Origin: JACNFS01 sp964582065
GTDB taxonomy: Bacteria > Chloroflexota > Dehalococcoidia > GIF9 > UBA5629
Direction: 5' to 3'
Assembly (NCBI GenBank): GCA_964582065.1
Contig: CAZOQG010000037.1
Coordinates: forward strand, 1 to 16,286
DNA: 16,286 nucleotides
Each line of letters opens with the position of its first letter. The first letter of the stretch is position 1. Position numbers and translations under genes: made by a program. The notes beneath the pieces are model-generated. The model was given only the letters and a program-made list of their open reading frames with translations, was not told the DNA's origin and did not search any database. Shown in pieces: positions 1-6,564 of this stretch.

Positions 1-63
1 TCCAGTGGAACAAGACGAATTGAATAATCGGAGAGTTCTCATACAGCCCAAACCCCTGGGGGC

Positions 64-91
64 TTGACAAACTTGCGTGGTTCCGTATACG
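64..91 (+). promoter_or_regulatory. Promoter candidate for the histidine kinase
   Basis: A perfect -35 hexamer TTGACA (64-69) is followed after 16 bases by TATACG (86-91), which matches four of six -10 positions. Transcription from here would leave a leader of roughly 240 bases before the ATG at 342. The call rests on hexamer match only. Confidence 0.4.
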
Positions 92-262
92 CTTAATCAG
101 AGAGCAATTCGTGCCAAATGCCCTCACTGAATTTGAGATTTCGAGGTGTCTAGGTAGCGGGAATGATAATGGGAGGGGAGAACGATAGGGTTATCCAAAT
201 TACCCTTCACGGGTTTCCCGCTCACTGTAACCTGGCTCTGGTTGCTTTGAGCCTGATTGTGC

Positions 263-283
263 GCACGCAGCTTCTGTGCGTGC
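263..283 (+). repeat. Inverted repeat/hairpin in kinase leader
   Basis: GCACGCA (263-269) and TGCGTGC (277-283) are exact reverse complements around a 7-base spacer. No U-tract follows, so it is not a typical intrinsic terminator. It could be an operator or an RNA hairpin in the kinase leader. Confidence 0.4.
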
Positions 284-341
284 TGGTAGTTCCAGTCGGA
301 CGACTGGCCACAGCATTCGGTTAGGGGCGGATATTGGACTG

Positions 342-1592
342 ATGAAAGTAGGACAACGCTACAAGGTACTCTATGATATCGCTCAAAAGCTCAATTCTGA
401 TTTGGCGCCTGATGAGGTGCTACAGACTATTGTGGAAGCTCTCTGTAACGCGGCAGGGGCTAAGGGCTGTTCGCTAATGTTGCTTACCCCAGACCGAAAG
501 CAGTTGATGCACACTATAGCCTATGGGTTGAGCGATTGGTATGTTCGGAAGGGACCGGTAAGAGTAGACGCTGCTATTGAGCAGGCACTCGGGGGTGAAC
601 GAGTGGCAATTCTTGATGCTGCTAGTGACTCTCGGATTCAGTACCGGCAACAGGCAAAAGCGGAAGGCGTGGTATCCATGTTATCTCTTCCTCTCATGCG
701 GCGTGGTAAGGTTATTGGCATTGTGCGCATTTATACCTCGGAGCGGCGCAAGTTCTCTGCCCAGGAGGTGGACTTCTTTGGTGCCCTGGCTAACTTGGGC
801 GCCGTTGCCCTGGAGAGAGCAGAATTGCATGAGTCAGTAGATAAGGATTTGGCTACGTGTAAAATTGAGCGGAGCAATCTGGAGGAGGAAAAGAATCAAT
901 TTCTTCGCTTCGTTAGCATTGCTGCTCACGACTTGAAAGCTCCGCTCTCCGCCATACAGAGTTTCTTGAGCGTGATACTTGGTGGCTTTGCCGGCGAACT
1001 CAATGAGAAACAAAGGCACATGATGGAGAGATCTAGCCAGAGGATTGCCGAGCTTCTTAAGCTTATCAGCGACCTTCTGGATATTCCTCGCATTGAGATG
1101 GGTCAGCTGGTTCAGGAAATGAAGGAGACATCGCTGTTCGAAGTAATAGACTGCTTTGCTGAGGAGGGCTTTAGCCTGGCGAAACAGAGGGGAATAGAAT
1201 TCTCAGTAGACGTACCGCCTGATCTACCTTCAATAGACGGCTCTCCCCCGAGGCTGCAACAGGTGATAGCCAACCTTGTGAATAACGCCATCGGCTATAC
1301 CACTGAAGGTGAGGTAGTCGTACGAGCTCGAGATGCAGGTGGCGAGATACTGGTGGAGGTGGCAGATACCGGCTGTGGCATCGGTCCTGATGAGTTGCCA
1401 CGAGTGTTTGAGGACTTCTTCCGGGCCAGCAACATAACAGAAACTGCAGGAACCGGGTTGGGGTTGTCTATCTCCAAAAGAATCGTAGAAGCTCACGGAG
1501 GTAGGATATGGGTTGAGAGCCCCTGTCCTGAAACCGGCAAGGGGGCCAAATTCTGCTTTGTGCTCCCCAAGAAATCATTGGTGGACAGGTAG
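342..1592 (+). CDS. Soluble GAF-domain sensor histidine kinase
   Basis: Two-component sensor kinase, predicted cytoplasmic because no membrane segment or signal peptide is visible. The start at ATG 342 is chosen because AGGGGCGG lies 11 bases upstream; an in-frame GTG at 276 would add 22 low-complexity residues without a ribosome site. From 342 the protein is 416 aa. A GAF domain occupies about residues 8-165, and a short charged linker leads into HisKA with the H-box AAHDLKAPLS (phospho-acceptor His196). The HATPase domain follows, with N-box NLVNNAIGYT (Asn314/Asn315), G1 box DTGCGIG (from Asp342), F-box and G2 box GTGLGLSI (from Gly370). All catalytic boxes are intact. The GAF ligand cannot be deduced; a redox, small-molecule or cyclic-nucleotide signal is possible. 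Two receiver proteins follow at once and are its likely phosphorylation targets (inference). Confidence 0.93.
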   Translation: MKVGQRYKVLYDIAQKLNSDLAPDEVLQTIVEALCNAAGAKGCSLMLLTPDRKQLMHTIAYGLSDWYVRKGPVRVDAAIEQALGGERVAILDAASDSRIQYRQQAKAEGVVSMLSLPLMRRGKVIGIVRIYTSERRKFSAQEVDFFGALANLGAVALERAELHESVDKDLATCKIERSNLEEEKNQFLRFVSIAAHDLKAPLSAIQSFLSVILGGFAGELNEKQRHMMERSSQRIAELLKLISDLLDIPRIEMGQLVQEMKETSLFEVIDCFAEEGFSLAKQRGIEFSVDVPPDLPSIDGSPPRLQQVIANLVNNAIGYTTEGEVVVRARDAGGEILVEVADTGCGIGPDELPRVFEDFFRASNITETAGTGLGLSISKRIVEAHGGRIWVESPCPETGKGAKFCFVLPKKSLVDR

Positions 1593-1668
1593 CTAGTTCT
1601 ATGTGCAGGTGCAGCTCAAAAGGCTTTGTTTCCTCTGTAGAAGAATGTGGACTGCTGTGAGGTTTGTT

Positions 1669-1677
1669 TGGTATAAT
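1669..1677 (+). promoter_or_regulatory. Extended -10 promoter for first receiver gene
   Basis: TGG followed directly by a perfect TATAAT (1672-1677) matches the extended -10 pattern TGnTATAAT. There is no clear -35 hexamer 16-18 bases upstream, which such promoters can lack. A start near 1684 would give a leader of about 14 bases. The receiver genes may therefore be transcribed separately from the kinase, which ends 105 bases before the ATG. Confidence 0.5.
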
Positions 1678-1697
1678 CCCACGGAACGTAGAGGTCA

Positions 1698-2102
1698 ATG
1701 GCAGGCAAGAAGGTTCTAGTAGTTGATGACGACCCTGATATCCTAGATGTAGTAACCATGATTTTGGAATCTCAGGACTACCAGGTTGTTGTTGCCCGTG
1801 ATGGTATTGAGTGTTTCGATAGGCTTGGTGCAGAAAAACCGGACCTACTGATACTCGATCTTCTTATGCCCAAGATGGATGGCTTTGCTGTCTACAAGGA
1901 ACTCAAAGAGCCGAAGTGGTCGGAGTACCAGGATATGCCTATTCTTATCTTGAGTTCGGTACGAGAAGAGGCCAGCCGCCGTCGCTACGAGTTGGAAACT
2001 GGCAGAGAGCTTGGCGCGGACGACTACCTGGAAAAACCTATATCGCCGGAGGTTCTGCTTGCCTCGGTGGAAAAGCTACTTGGGGGAAAGCAGCGAGTCT
2101 AG
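1698..2102 (+). CDS. Stand-alone response regulator receiver protein
   Basis: A single REC domain of 134 aa with no output domain. The acidic pocket appears as VVDDDPD near the N-terminus, the phospho-acceptor is Asp54 in ILDLLMPKMDG, the switch Ser lies in LILSS, and the conserved Lys lies in LEKP. The stretch from the switch Ser to the Lys is about 28 residues, a few longer than in CheY-type receivers, and the extra length is rich in Arg and Glu. Without a DNA-binding or enzymatic domain it would act by protein contact or as a phosphorelay intermediate. It lies downstream of the GAF kinase and 35 bases ahead of a second receiver gene. Confidence 0.9.
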   Translation: MAGKKVLVVDDDPDILDVVTMILESQDYQVVVARDGIECFDRLGAEKPDLLILDLLMPKMDGFAVYKELKEPKWSEYQDMPILILSSVREEASRRRYELETGRELGADDYLEKPISPEVLLASVEKLLGGKQRV

Positions 2103-2137
2103 CTCAAAGGGGAATGCTTTAAGGAGGTAGCAAAACA

Positions 2138-2527
2138 ATGAAAGACAAAGCCAAGATTCTTCTCGTTGACGATGATCATGACTTTGTGGAAGCAACGAAG
2201 TTGGTTCTGGAGAGTAAGCCCTATGAAGTGACCGTTGCGTACGATGGGGACGAAGGATTGACAAAGGCAAGGCGAGATAGGCCCGATTTGATCATCTTGG
2301 ACATAATAATGCCCGTGAAGGACGGCTTCAACGCTGCTGAGGAACTCAAGAAGGACTCTGAACTGTGCAACATCCCTGTCTTGATGTTAACGAGCTTCTC
2401 CCAGAAGGTAGGGGAGACTTCCTTGAGTGTGAGTCAAGGACTGACTCTGGATACAGAGGACTATGTGGACAAGCCGGTGTCTCCTGAAGAGTTGTTGAGA
2501 AGGGTGGAGAAGCTGCTAAAAAGGTAG
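2138..2527 (+). CDS. Second stand-alone response regulator receiver protein
   Basis: A single REC domain of 129 aa behind a strong ribosome site, AAGGAGGT at 2121-2128, 9 bases before the ATG. It has the VDDDHD acidic pocket, phospho-acceptor Asp55 in ILDIIMPVKDG, a switch Thr in MLTSF and Lys in VDKP. The switch-to-Lys loop is about 28 residues, as in the preceding receiver, so the two look like diverged relatives of one receiver subfamily. No output domain follows. Its 3' end overlaps the convergent cyclic-nucleotide-binding gene by 12 bases. It probably belongs to the same signalling set as the GAF kinase (inference from proximity). Confidence 0.9.
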   Translation: MKDKAKILLVDDDHDFVEATKLVLESKPYEVTVAYDGDEGLTKARRDRPDLIILDIIMPVKDGFNAAEELKKDSELCNIPVLMLTSFSQKVGETSLSVSQGLTLDTEDYVDKPVSPEELLRRVEKLLKR

Positions 2528-3028
2528 CTGCTCGGCGTGGATTTCTTGTTGAGGCGGCAGCTTTTCTTTGCCGACAAGTCTACTACGCAGGTCTCTCAAT
2601 CTCGCCCCGATGACGCGTACCAACCCTTTCATCACTTCATAGCCAAGGGAACAGTTGGTATCAAACAATTGGCTAAGCTCAGCACCATTGACCGCTACCA
2701 CGGAACAGGGCTTGACACAGATTGCAGACATGGTTAGATAATGAGGGGCTACCAGGGATGACCACCCAAAAACGTCTCCCTTGGTGATGGTATCCACGCG
2801 GCTTTGTGCCAATTCCTTTGCCCCTTCCTTAGGCAGCACCACTACGAGGCTTACTTCTCCCTTGTCCAGGATATAGAAATCCTTCGCTGGAGCATTCTCA
2901 TAGAATATGAACTCACCTGCACGATAGGTATTGCTCACCCAGGAAGATAGACCAGCTATCTTTTCCAGGTCACTGTCATCGAGTCCCACAAACACCTCAC
3001 ATCGCTTAAGCACTTGCACCAGGTTCAT
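2516..3028 (-). CDS. Cyclic-nucleotide-binding-domain protein without HTH
   Basis: A 170-aa protein made almost entirely of one cNMP-binding (Crp/Fnr sensor-type) beta-roll. The pattern is typical: an N-terminal helix (VFVGLDDSDLEKIAGL), YRAGEFIFYENAPAKDFYILDKGEVSLV, then GDVFGWSSLVAP, followed by a long C-helix. The usual GE...R phosphate-binding cassette of cAMP-binding Crp is not clear, so the ligand is uncertain. The C-terminus is a short polar tail (LPPQQEIHAEQLPF) with no helix-turn-helix, so direct DNA binding is unlikely. A GAAGGGA ribosome site precedes the ATG. The gene converges on the second receiver gene, and its promoter region faces the redox operon. Confidence 0.85.
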   Translation of the reverse strand: MNLVQVLKRCEVFVGLDDSDLEKIAGLSSWVSNTYRAGEFIFYENAPAKDFYILDKGEVSLVVVLPKEGAKELAQSRVDTITKGDVFGWSSLVAPHYLTMSAICVKPCSVVAVNGAELSQLFDTNCSLGYEVMKGLVRVIGARLRDLRSRLVGKEKLPPQQEIHAEQLPF

Positions 3029-3060
3029 TTAAGTTTTCCCTTCTATTTGATGGTTGGAGA

Positions 3061-3118
3061 CTTCGGCGCTGATTGGAATCACAGTTTTCAAGAGCTATTA
3101 TAACCAGCGCAGACGAAG
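3061..3118. repeat. Interrupted inverted repeat flanking divergent promoter candidates
   Basis: The left arm CTTCGGCGCTG (3061-3071) pairs with CAGCGC (3105-3110) and CGAAG (3114-3118). This gives 11 matching base pairs interrupted by a 3-base bulge (aga) in the right arm. The arms enclose 33 bases containing the overlapping promoter elements. It could be a paired operator or a stem in either transcript. Confidence 0.5.
3073..3101 (+). promoter_or_regulatory. Rightward promoter candidate towards the redox operon
   Basis: TTGGAA (3073-3078) and TATTAT (3096-3101) are separated by exactly 17 bases. Transcription would run toward the operon with a leader of about 370 bases. Its -10 overlaps the -10 of the leftward promoter on the other strand. 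Confidence 0.35.
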
Positions 3119-3125
3119 AGGTAAA
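3097..3125 (-). promoter_or_regulatory. Leftward promoter candidate for the cNMP-binding gene
   Basis: On the minus strand TTTACC (3125-3120) is followed after exactly 17 bases by a perfect TATAAT (3102-3097). A start near 3090 gives a leader of about 60 bases before the ATG at 3028. This is one of the better sigma70-like matches in the window. Confidence 0.5.
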
Positions 3126-3426
3126 GCCAGACAGGACGCCATGCTTTAGTAAAAGGTTGGTATCGAGTGTTCTGTTGGGAATATCTGCAATTTGCAAACC
3201 TTTTGTCCAAACAGCTGGCGGGCAAGTGGTATCCAGCTCCGTAGACGCCCCCGCTTTTGACACATTTTGGAAGATGTAGTAAACTCTCTTGTTAATCGGG
3301 GGCGGGAGCGAGGCAGCTGGGGCAAAGCAGGGAATGGGCTGCCTACCATGAGAGTGAATTTCAAAGATAGTCACATCGGCTGCATATCCAACGTAGCCGA
3401 ATACCCAAATCAGGGAAGCCACGTTC

Positions 3427-3456
3427 GTGACTTCTTGGTGGTTAATTCTGTATAGT
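3427..3456 (+). promoter_or_regulatory. Proximal promoter candidate for the redox operon
   Basis: GTGACT (3427-3432) contains the TGAC core of a -35. It is followed after 18 bases by TATAGT (3451-3456), five of six matches to the -10 consensus. A start near 3463 would place the AGGGAG ribosome site (3467-3472) right at the 5' end of the transcript. Confidence 0.35.
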
Positions 3457-3475
3457 GAATTAGCCTAGGGAGCGG

Positions 3476-6082
3476 TTGAAATTGGAGACGATTACCATCA
3501 CGCTTAATGGGCGGGAGGTGAGTGGTCAGTCTGGGATGACCATCCTGGACTTAGCCCGTGAGTCGGGTGTGGCCATTCCGACCCTCTGTCATGATCCTCA
3601 TCTGGTTCCGATTGGTGCCTGTCGTATCTGCATAGTGGAAGACGAGCGCTCAGGAGCATTGATGGCATCCTGCGTCACGCCTATAGCACCAGGAATGGTA
3701 ATTGATACTCAGTCTCCACGAGTGCTGGAACGCCGAGAGACCATAATTAAGCTGATGTTGGCCAGCCATCCTGATTCCTGTATCGTATGTGATAAAGGTA
3801 ATTGCTGCCAGTTACGCAAGGTTGCCTCAGATATGGGCATCGGACTGATAGAATTTGAGAGGATCCCCCAATTCGCTACAGTCGAAGAAGTCAATCCATT
3901 CATTGAGAGAGATTTGACTAAATGTATCCTCTGCGCAAAGTGCATTCGGGCATGTGAAGAGCTAGTGGTTGAAGGTGCCCTTGACTACATCAACCGAGGA
4001 TTCATCTCTAAACCGGCGACACTGAACGACTTGCCGCTGGAAAAGTCAGAGTGTACTTTCTGCGGAACCTGTGTAGCGCTCTGTCCTACTGGGGCGCTGA
4101 CAGAAAAAGAGAAAACATATAGAGGAGCAACTACTACAACCGTCCGTTCCGTCTGTCCTTTTTGCGGCTGTGGCTGCGACGTTTGCTTGGATGTCAAAGA
4201 TGGCCACCTGACTCGGGTCAGACCCGATGGAGATAGTCTGCTAACCCACGCTACCCTTTGCGTGAAGGGAAGCTACGGTTATGATTTCGTGCATAGCCCA
4301 GAAAGACTAACCAGCCCTATGGTGAGGGAGAACGGTGACTTCAAGGCGGTGTCCTGGGAGGAAGCCTTGGGGCTGGTGACTGCCCAGTTCAAGCGAATAA
4401 AGGAAACCAATGGTGCCAGCAGCTTAGCTGTACTTGGTTCATCCAAGTGCACTAACGAAGAGAACTACTTGCTGCAGAAGTTCGCCAGGTGTGTTCTGGG
4501 TACCAACAATATTGACAATGGTAGTCGCCTATATGGTTCCGCTAGTCATGTGAGTCTTGATGGGACTGCGGGCTTTGCCGGTACGACAAACTCCCTTGAC
4601 GACCTTGAAGAATCACAGGTGATATTAGTCATCGGAGCTGATCCGACCTCCTCAGCGCCCTTGGTAGGGTACGCCATAAAGCGTGCAGTTAGGCAGAAGG
4701 GTGCCAAGTTGCTGCTGATAGACCCTCAACAAAGAAAACTTGCCTCTTGGGCACATCTCTGGCTAAGACCCAGAGTTGGCACTGATGTGGCTCTAGTCAA
4801 TGGTATGGCAAAGGTAATTATCGACGAAGCCCTGTTGGATGGGGATCTCGTAGCTACAAAATCGGATGACCTTGAGCAATTGACCAATGGGTTGCAGACA
4901 TACACCCCTGAGCATGTAGAAGAGATTACTGGGGTCTCGGTTCAACAAATACGCGAAGTAGCTCGACTCTTCGCCGAGGTGAGCCGCGCTTCAATTGTGT
5001 ACGGCAATGGTGTAACTCAGCATGTTAATGGAACGGGCACTGTGACTGCTTTGGTGAATTTGGGGTTGTTGACCGGGAACTTGGGGGCTGGTGGAGGCGG
5101 CATCTATGCGCTGCAAAGGGAAAATAATGGCCAGGGCGCGTGCGACATGGGAGCTCTGCCCGATTTTCTTCCCGGATACCAGAGTTTGCAGGATGCTCAG
5201 GCTAGGAGGAAGTTCGAAGACTGCTGGGGATGCCGCTTGCCTGATGACAAAGGCCTAACAGCCTTGGAAATGATTGATAGGGCGAAAGAGGGTGGAATTA
5301 AGGGCATGTATATTGTAGGGGAAAACCCCGCCTTGAGTTTCCCACGATTGGCTCTGATTAGGGAAACCCTGGCATCACTCGATTTCCTGGTGGTACAAGA
5401 TATGTTCCTTAACGAGACGGCGAGTTTGGCGACAGTTGTCTTGCCGGCGGCAAGCTTTGCTGAAAAGGAAGGTACGTTCACCAATTTTGAAGGAAGAATA
5501 CGAAGGCTGAGGAAAGCTCTGGAGCCAGTCGGCGACAGCTTGCCAGACTGGGAGATAATACTTCAACTAGCAAAGGGCATGAACTACCCGATGCCATACC
5601 CTTCTCCGCAGCAGGTTATGGACGAGATCGAGGGATTGGTCACTAAGGCACAATTCCCAAGTAGACCCCGGCGCTTCGCGCCAGTCGACTATGTCCCAGA
5701 GTCGCAGAGTTCGCGGGATGGATATCCTTTCACCTTGTTGGCTGGGACTACACTGTATCAGTTCGGCACCGGCTCCAGAACTTCGAGGTCTTCACGACTG
5801 AGCAAATTTTCGCCGAAGGCCTTTGTTGAGGTCAGCGAGCCCGATGCCAAAAGCCTCGGTATCAACGACGGTGACATGGTCAAGGTGATATCGCCTGTTG
5901 ACGAGGTGACTGCTGCAGCCAAAGTTACCGACGCACTCAGTCAAGGGATGATCTTTATGCCCGTGTCGTTCCCAGAGAGTCCTGTCAATGCGTTGTTTGA
6001 CATTGTCTTAGACCCTGGGACAAAGACCCCGGCTCTAAAAGCGTGTTTGGTAAGGCTGGAAAGGATTGCAAATCATGGTTGA
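3476..6082 (+). CDS. NuoG/formate-dehydrogenase-like (SfrA-type) iron-sulfur molybdopterin-fold subunit
   Basis: An 868-aa cytoplasmic redox subunit. In order: a [2Fe-2S] ferredoxin domain (Cys38, 49, 52, 66); a NuoG-type His-Cys cluster (His98, Cys102, 105, 111); two [4Fe-4S] motifs (Cys150/153/156/160 and Cys193/196/199/203); the molybdopterin-oxidoreductase [4Fe-4S] domain (Cys227/230/234/262 with LCVKG); then the molybdopterin fold with ENNGQGACDMG and a C-terminal dinucleotide-binding domain. Automatic annotation would probably say formate dehydrogenase alpha, but the family's catalytic motif (Arg-x-Cys/Sec-His) reads Arg-Leu-Tyr-Gly here (Tyr353). Formate oxidation is therefore unlikely, and an SfrA- or NuoG-like electron-conducting role fits better. 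The start is a TTG; AGGGAG at 3467-3472 is 3 bases from TTG 3476 and 9 bases from an in-frame TTG at 3482, so the true start may be 3482. First gene of the operon. Confidence 0.9.
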   Translation: MKLETITITLNGREVSGQSGMTILDLARESGVAIPTLCHDPHLVPIGACRICIVEDERSGALMASCVTPIAPGMVIDTQSPRVLERRETIIKLMLASHPDSCIVCDKGNCCQLRKVASDMGIGLIEFERIPQFATVEEVNPFIERDLTKCILCAKCIRACEELVVEGALDYINRGFISKPATLNDLPLEKSECTFCGTCVALCPTGALTEKEKTYRGATTTTVRSVCPFCGCGCDVCLDVKDGHLTRVRPDGDSLLTHATLCVKGSYGYDFVHSPERLTSPMVRENGDFKAVSWEEALGLVTAQFKRIKETNGASSLAVLGSSKCTNEENYLLQKFARCVLGTNNIDNGSRLYGSASHVSLDGTAGFAGTTNSLDDLEESQVILVIGADPTSSAPLVGYAIKRAVRQKGAKLLLIDPQQRKLASWAHLWLRPRVGTDVALVNGMAKVIIDEALLDGDLVATKSDDLEQLTNGLQTYTPEHVEEITGVSVQQIREVARLFAEVSRASIVYGNGVTQHVNGTGTVTALVNLGLLTGNLGAGGGGIYALQRENNGQGACDMGALPDFLPGYQSLQDAQARRKFEDCWGCRLPDDKGLTALEMIDRAKEGGIKGMYIVGENPALSFPRLALIRETLASLDFLVVQDMFLNETASLATVVLPAASFAEKEGTFTNFEGRIRRLRKALEPVGDSLPDWEIILQLAKGMNYPMPYPSPQQVMDEIEGLVTKAQFPSRPRRFAPVDYVPESQSSRDGYPFTLLAGTTLYQFGTGSRTSRSSRLSKFSPKAFVEVSEPDAKSLGINDGDMVKVISPVDEVTAAAKVTDALSQGMIFMPVSFPESPVNALFDIVLDPGTKTPALKACLVRLERIANHG

Positions 6083-6563
6083 GCTAAAAGAGAGACCTAA
6101 ACCCAGCTTGGCTCGGATAAATGAACTCATAGCTGATTATGAGGGTGGAAAGTGGGCATTGATCCCACTCCTTCAAAAAATGCAGGAAGAGTTTGGATAT
6201 ATCCCTCCGGAATCCACGCGGCTTATTGCCGGAGCCGTTGGTTTATTTCCCGCCCAAGTACAAGGAGTAATCTCTTTCTACACACAACTGCACACAAAAC
6301 CTCAGGGGAGAAATGTTGTCAGGGTATGTCGAGGAACAGCTTGCCATGTACGGGGCGGTAAGACGATATTGAAATTGGTGAAACAGCGTCTGGGGCTTGA
6401 GGAGGGGGAAACTACTCCTGATTATGAATACACCTTAGAGACGGTTGCCTGCATAGGGGTTTGCGCCCTGGCTCCTAACATAGTTGTTGGCACAACAACC
6501 TACGGCCACATGAATCCCAAGAAGGTGGCGCAACTGTTCGGTAGCAGAAAGGGTGGGGAATAA
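6075..6563 (+). CDS. NuoE/HydC-like [2Fe-2S] thioredoxin-fold subunit
   Basis: A 162-aa protein of the 24-kDa NADH dehydrogenase family. It has an N-terminal helical part (ALIPLLQKMQEEFGYIP, then AQVQGVISFYTQL) and a thioredoxin-like domain with the four [2Fe-2S] ligands in CRGTAC and CIGVC. In relatives this subunit docks on NuoF and exchanges electrons with its FMN. The start is ATG 6075, with AAAGGA about 9 bases upstream; an upstream in-frame TTG (6066) lacks a ribosome site. It overlaps the preceding gene by 8 bases and ends one base before the next, a sign of translational coupling and of assembly in one complex. Confidence 0.92.
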   Translation: MVELKERPKPSLARINELIADYEGGKWALIPLLQKMQEEFGYIPPESTRLIAGAVGLFPAQVQGVISFYTQLHTKPQGRNVVRVCRGTACHVRGGKTILKLVKQRLGLEEGETTPDYEYTLETVACIGVCALAPNIVVGTTTYGHMNPKKVAQLFGSRKGGE

Positions 6564-6564
6564 C

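Larger units (their letters stand above)
1..341. other. Intergenic leader upstream of the histidine kinase
   Basis: No convincing gene is seen in this stretch. It holds a promoter candidate at 64-91 and a 7-bp hairpin at 263-283. A short GC-rich dyad at about 45-65 (AGCCC paired with GGGCT) could end transcription from an upstream gene outside the window, but no T-tract follows it. The kinase reading frame extends back to a GTG at 276, which falls in the 3' half of the 263-283 hairpin and has no ribosome binding site. I therefore treat 276-341 as leader rather than coding sequence. Confidence 0.5.
3029..3475. other. 447-base control region between signalling genes and redox operon
   Basis: Reading frames here give composition-biased, unrecognisable proteins, so I see no gene. 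The region holds an 11-bp inverted repeat (3061-3071 with 3105-3118), two overlapping opposed promoter candidates, a 7-bp dyad AGGCAGC/GCTGCCT (3311-3317 and 3338-3344, 20-base loop), and a promoter candidate just before the operon (3427-3456). Its length and these signals suggest it is a regulatory leader. Confidence 0.5.

Noticed and set aside
276..341. GTG-initiated N-terminal extension of the histidine kinase
   Set aside because: The GTG falls in the 3' half of the 263-283 hairpin and has no ribosome site, the added 22 residues have no domain, and ATG 342 has a purine-rich site upstream.
3006..3422. 138-codon minus-strand reading frame upstream of the cNMP gene
   Set aside because: It overlaps the cNMP gene start, lies over the promoter region and inverted repeat, has no recognisable domain, and its composition looks random.
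3476..6082. Calling the first operon gene a formate dehydrogenase (fdhA)
   Set aside because: The catalytic Cys/Sec-His is replaced by Tyr-Gly at residues 353-354, so the activity is not supported despite high overall resemblance.
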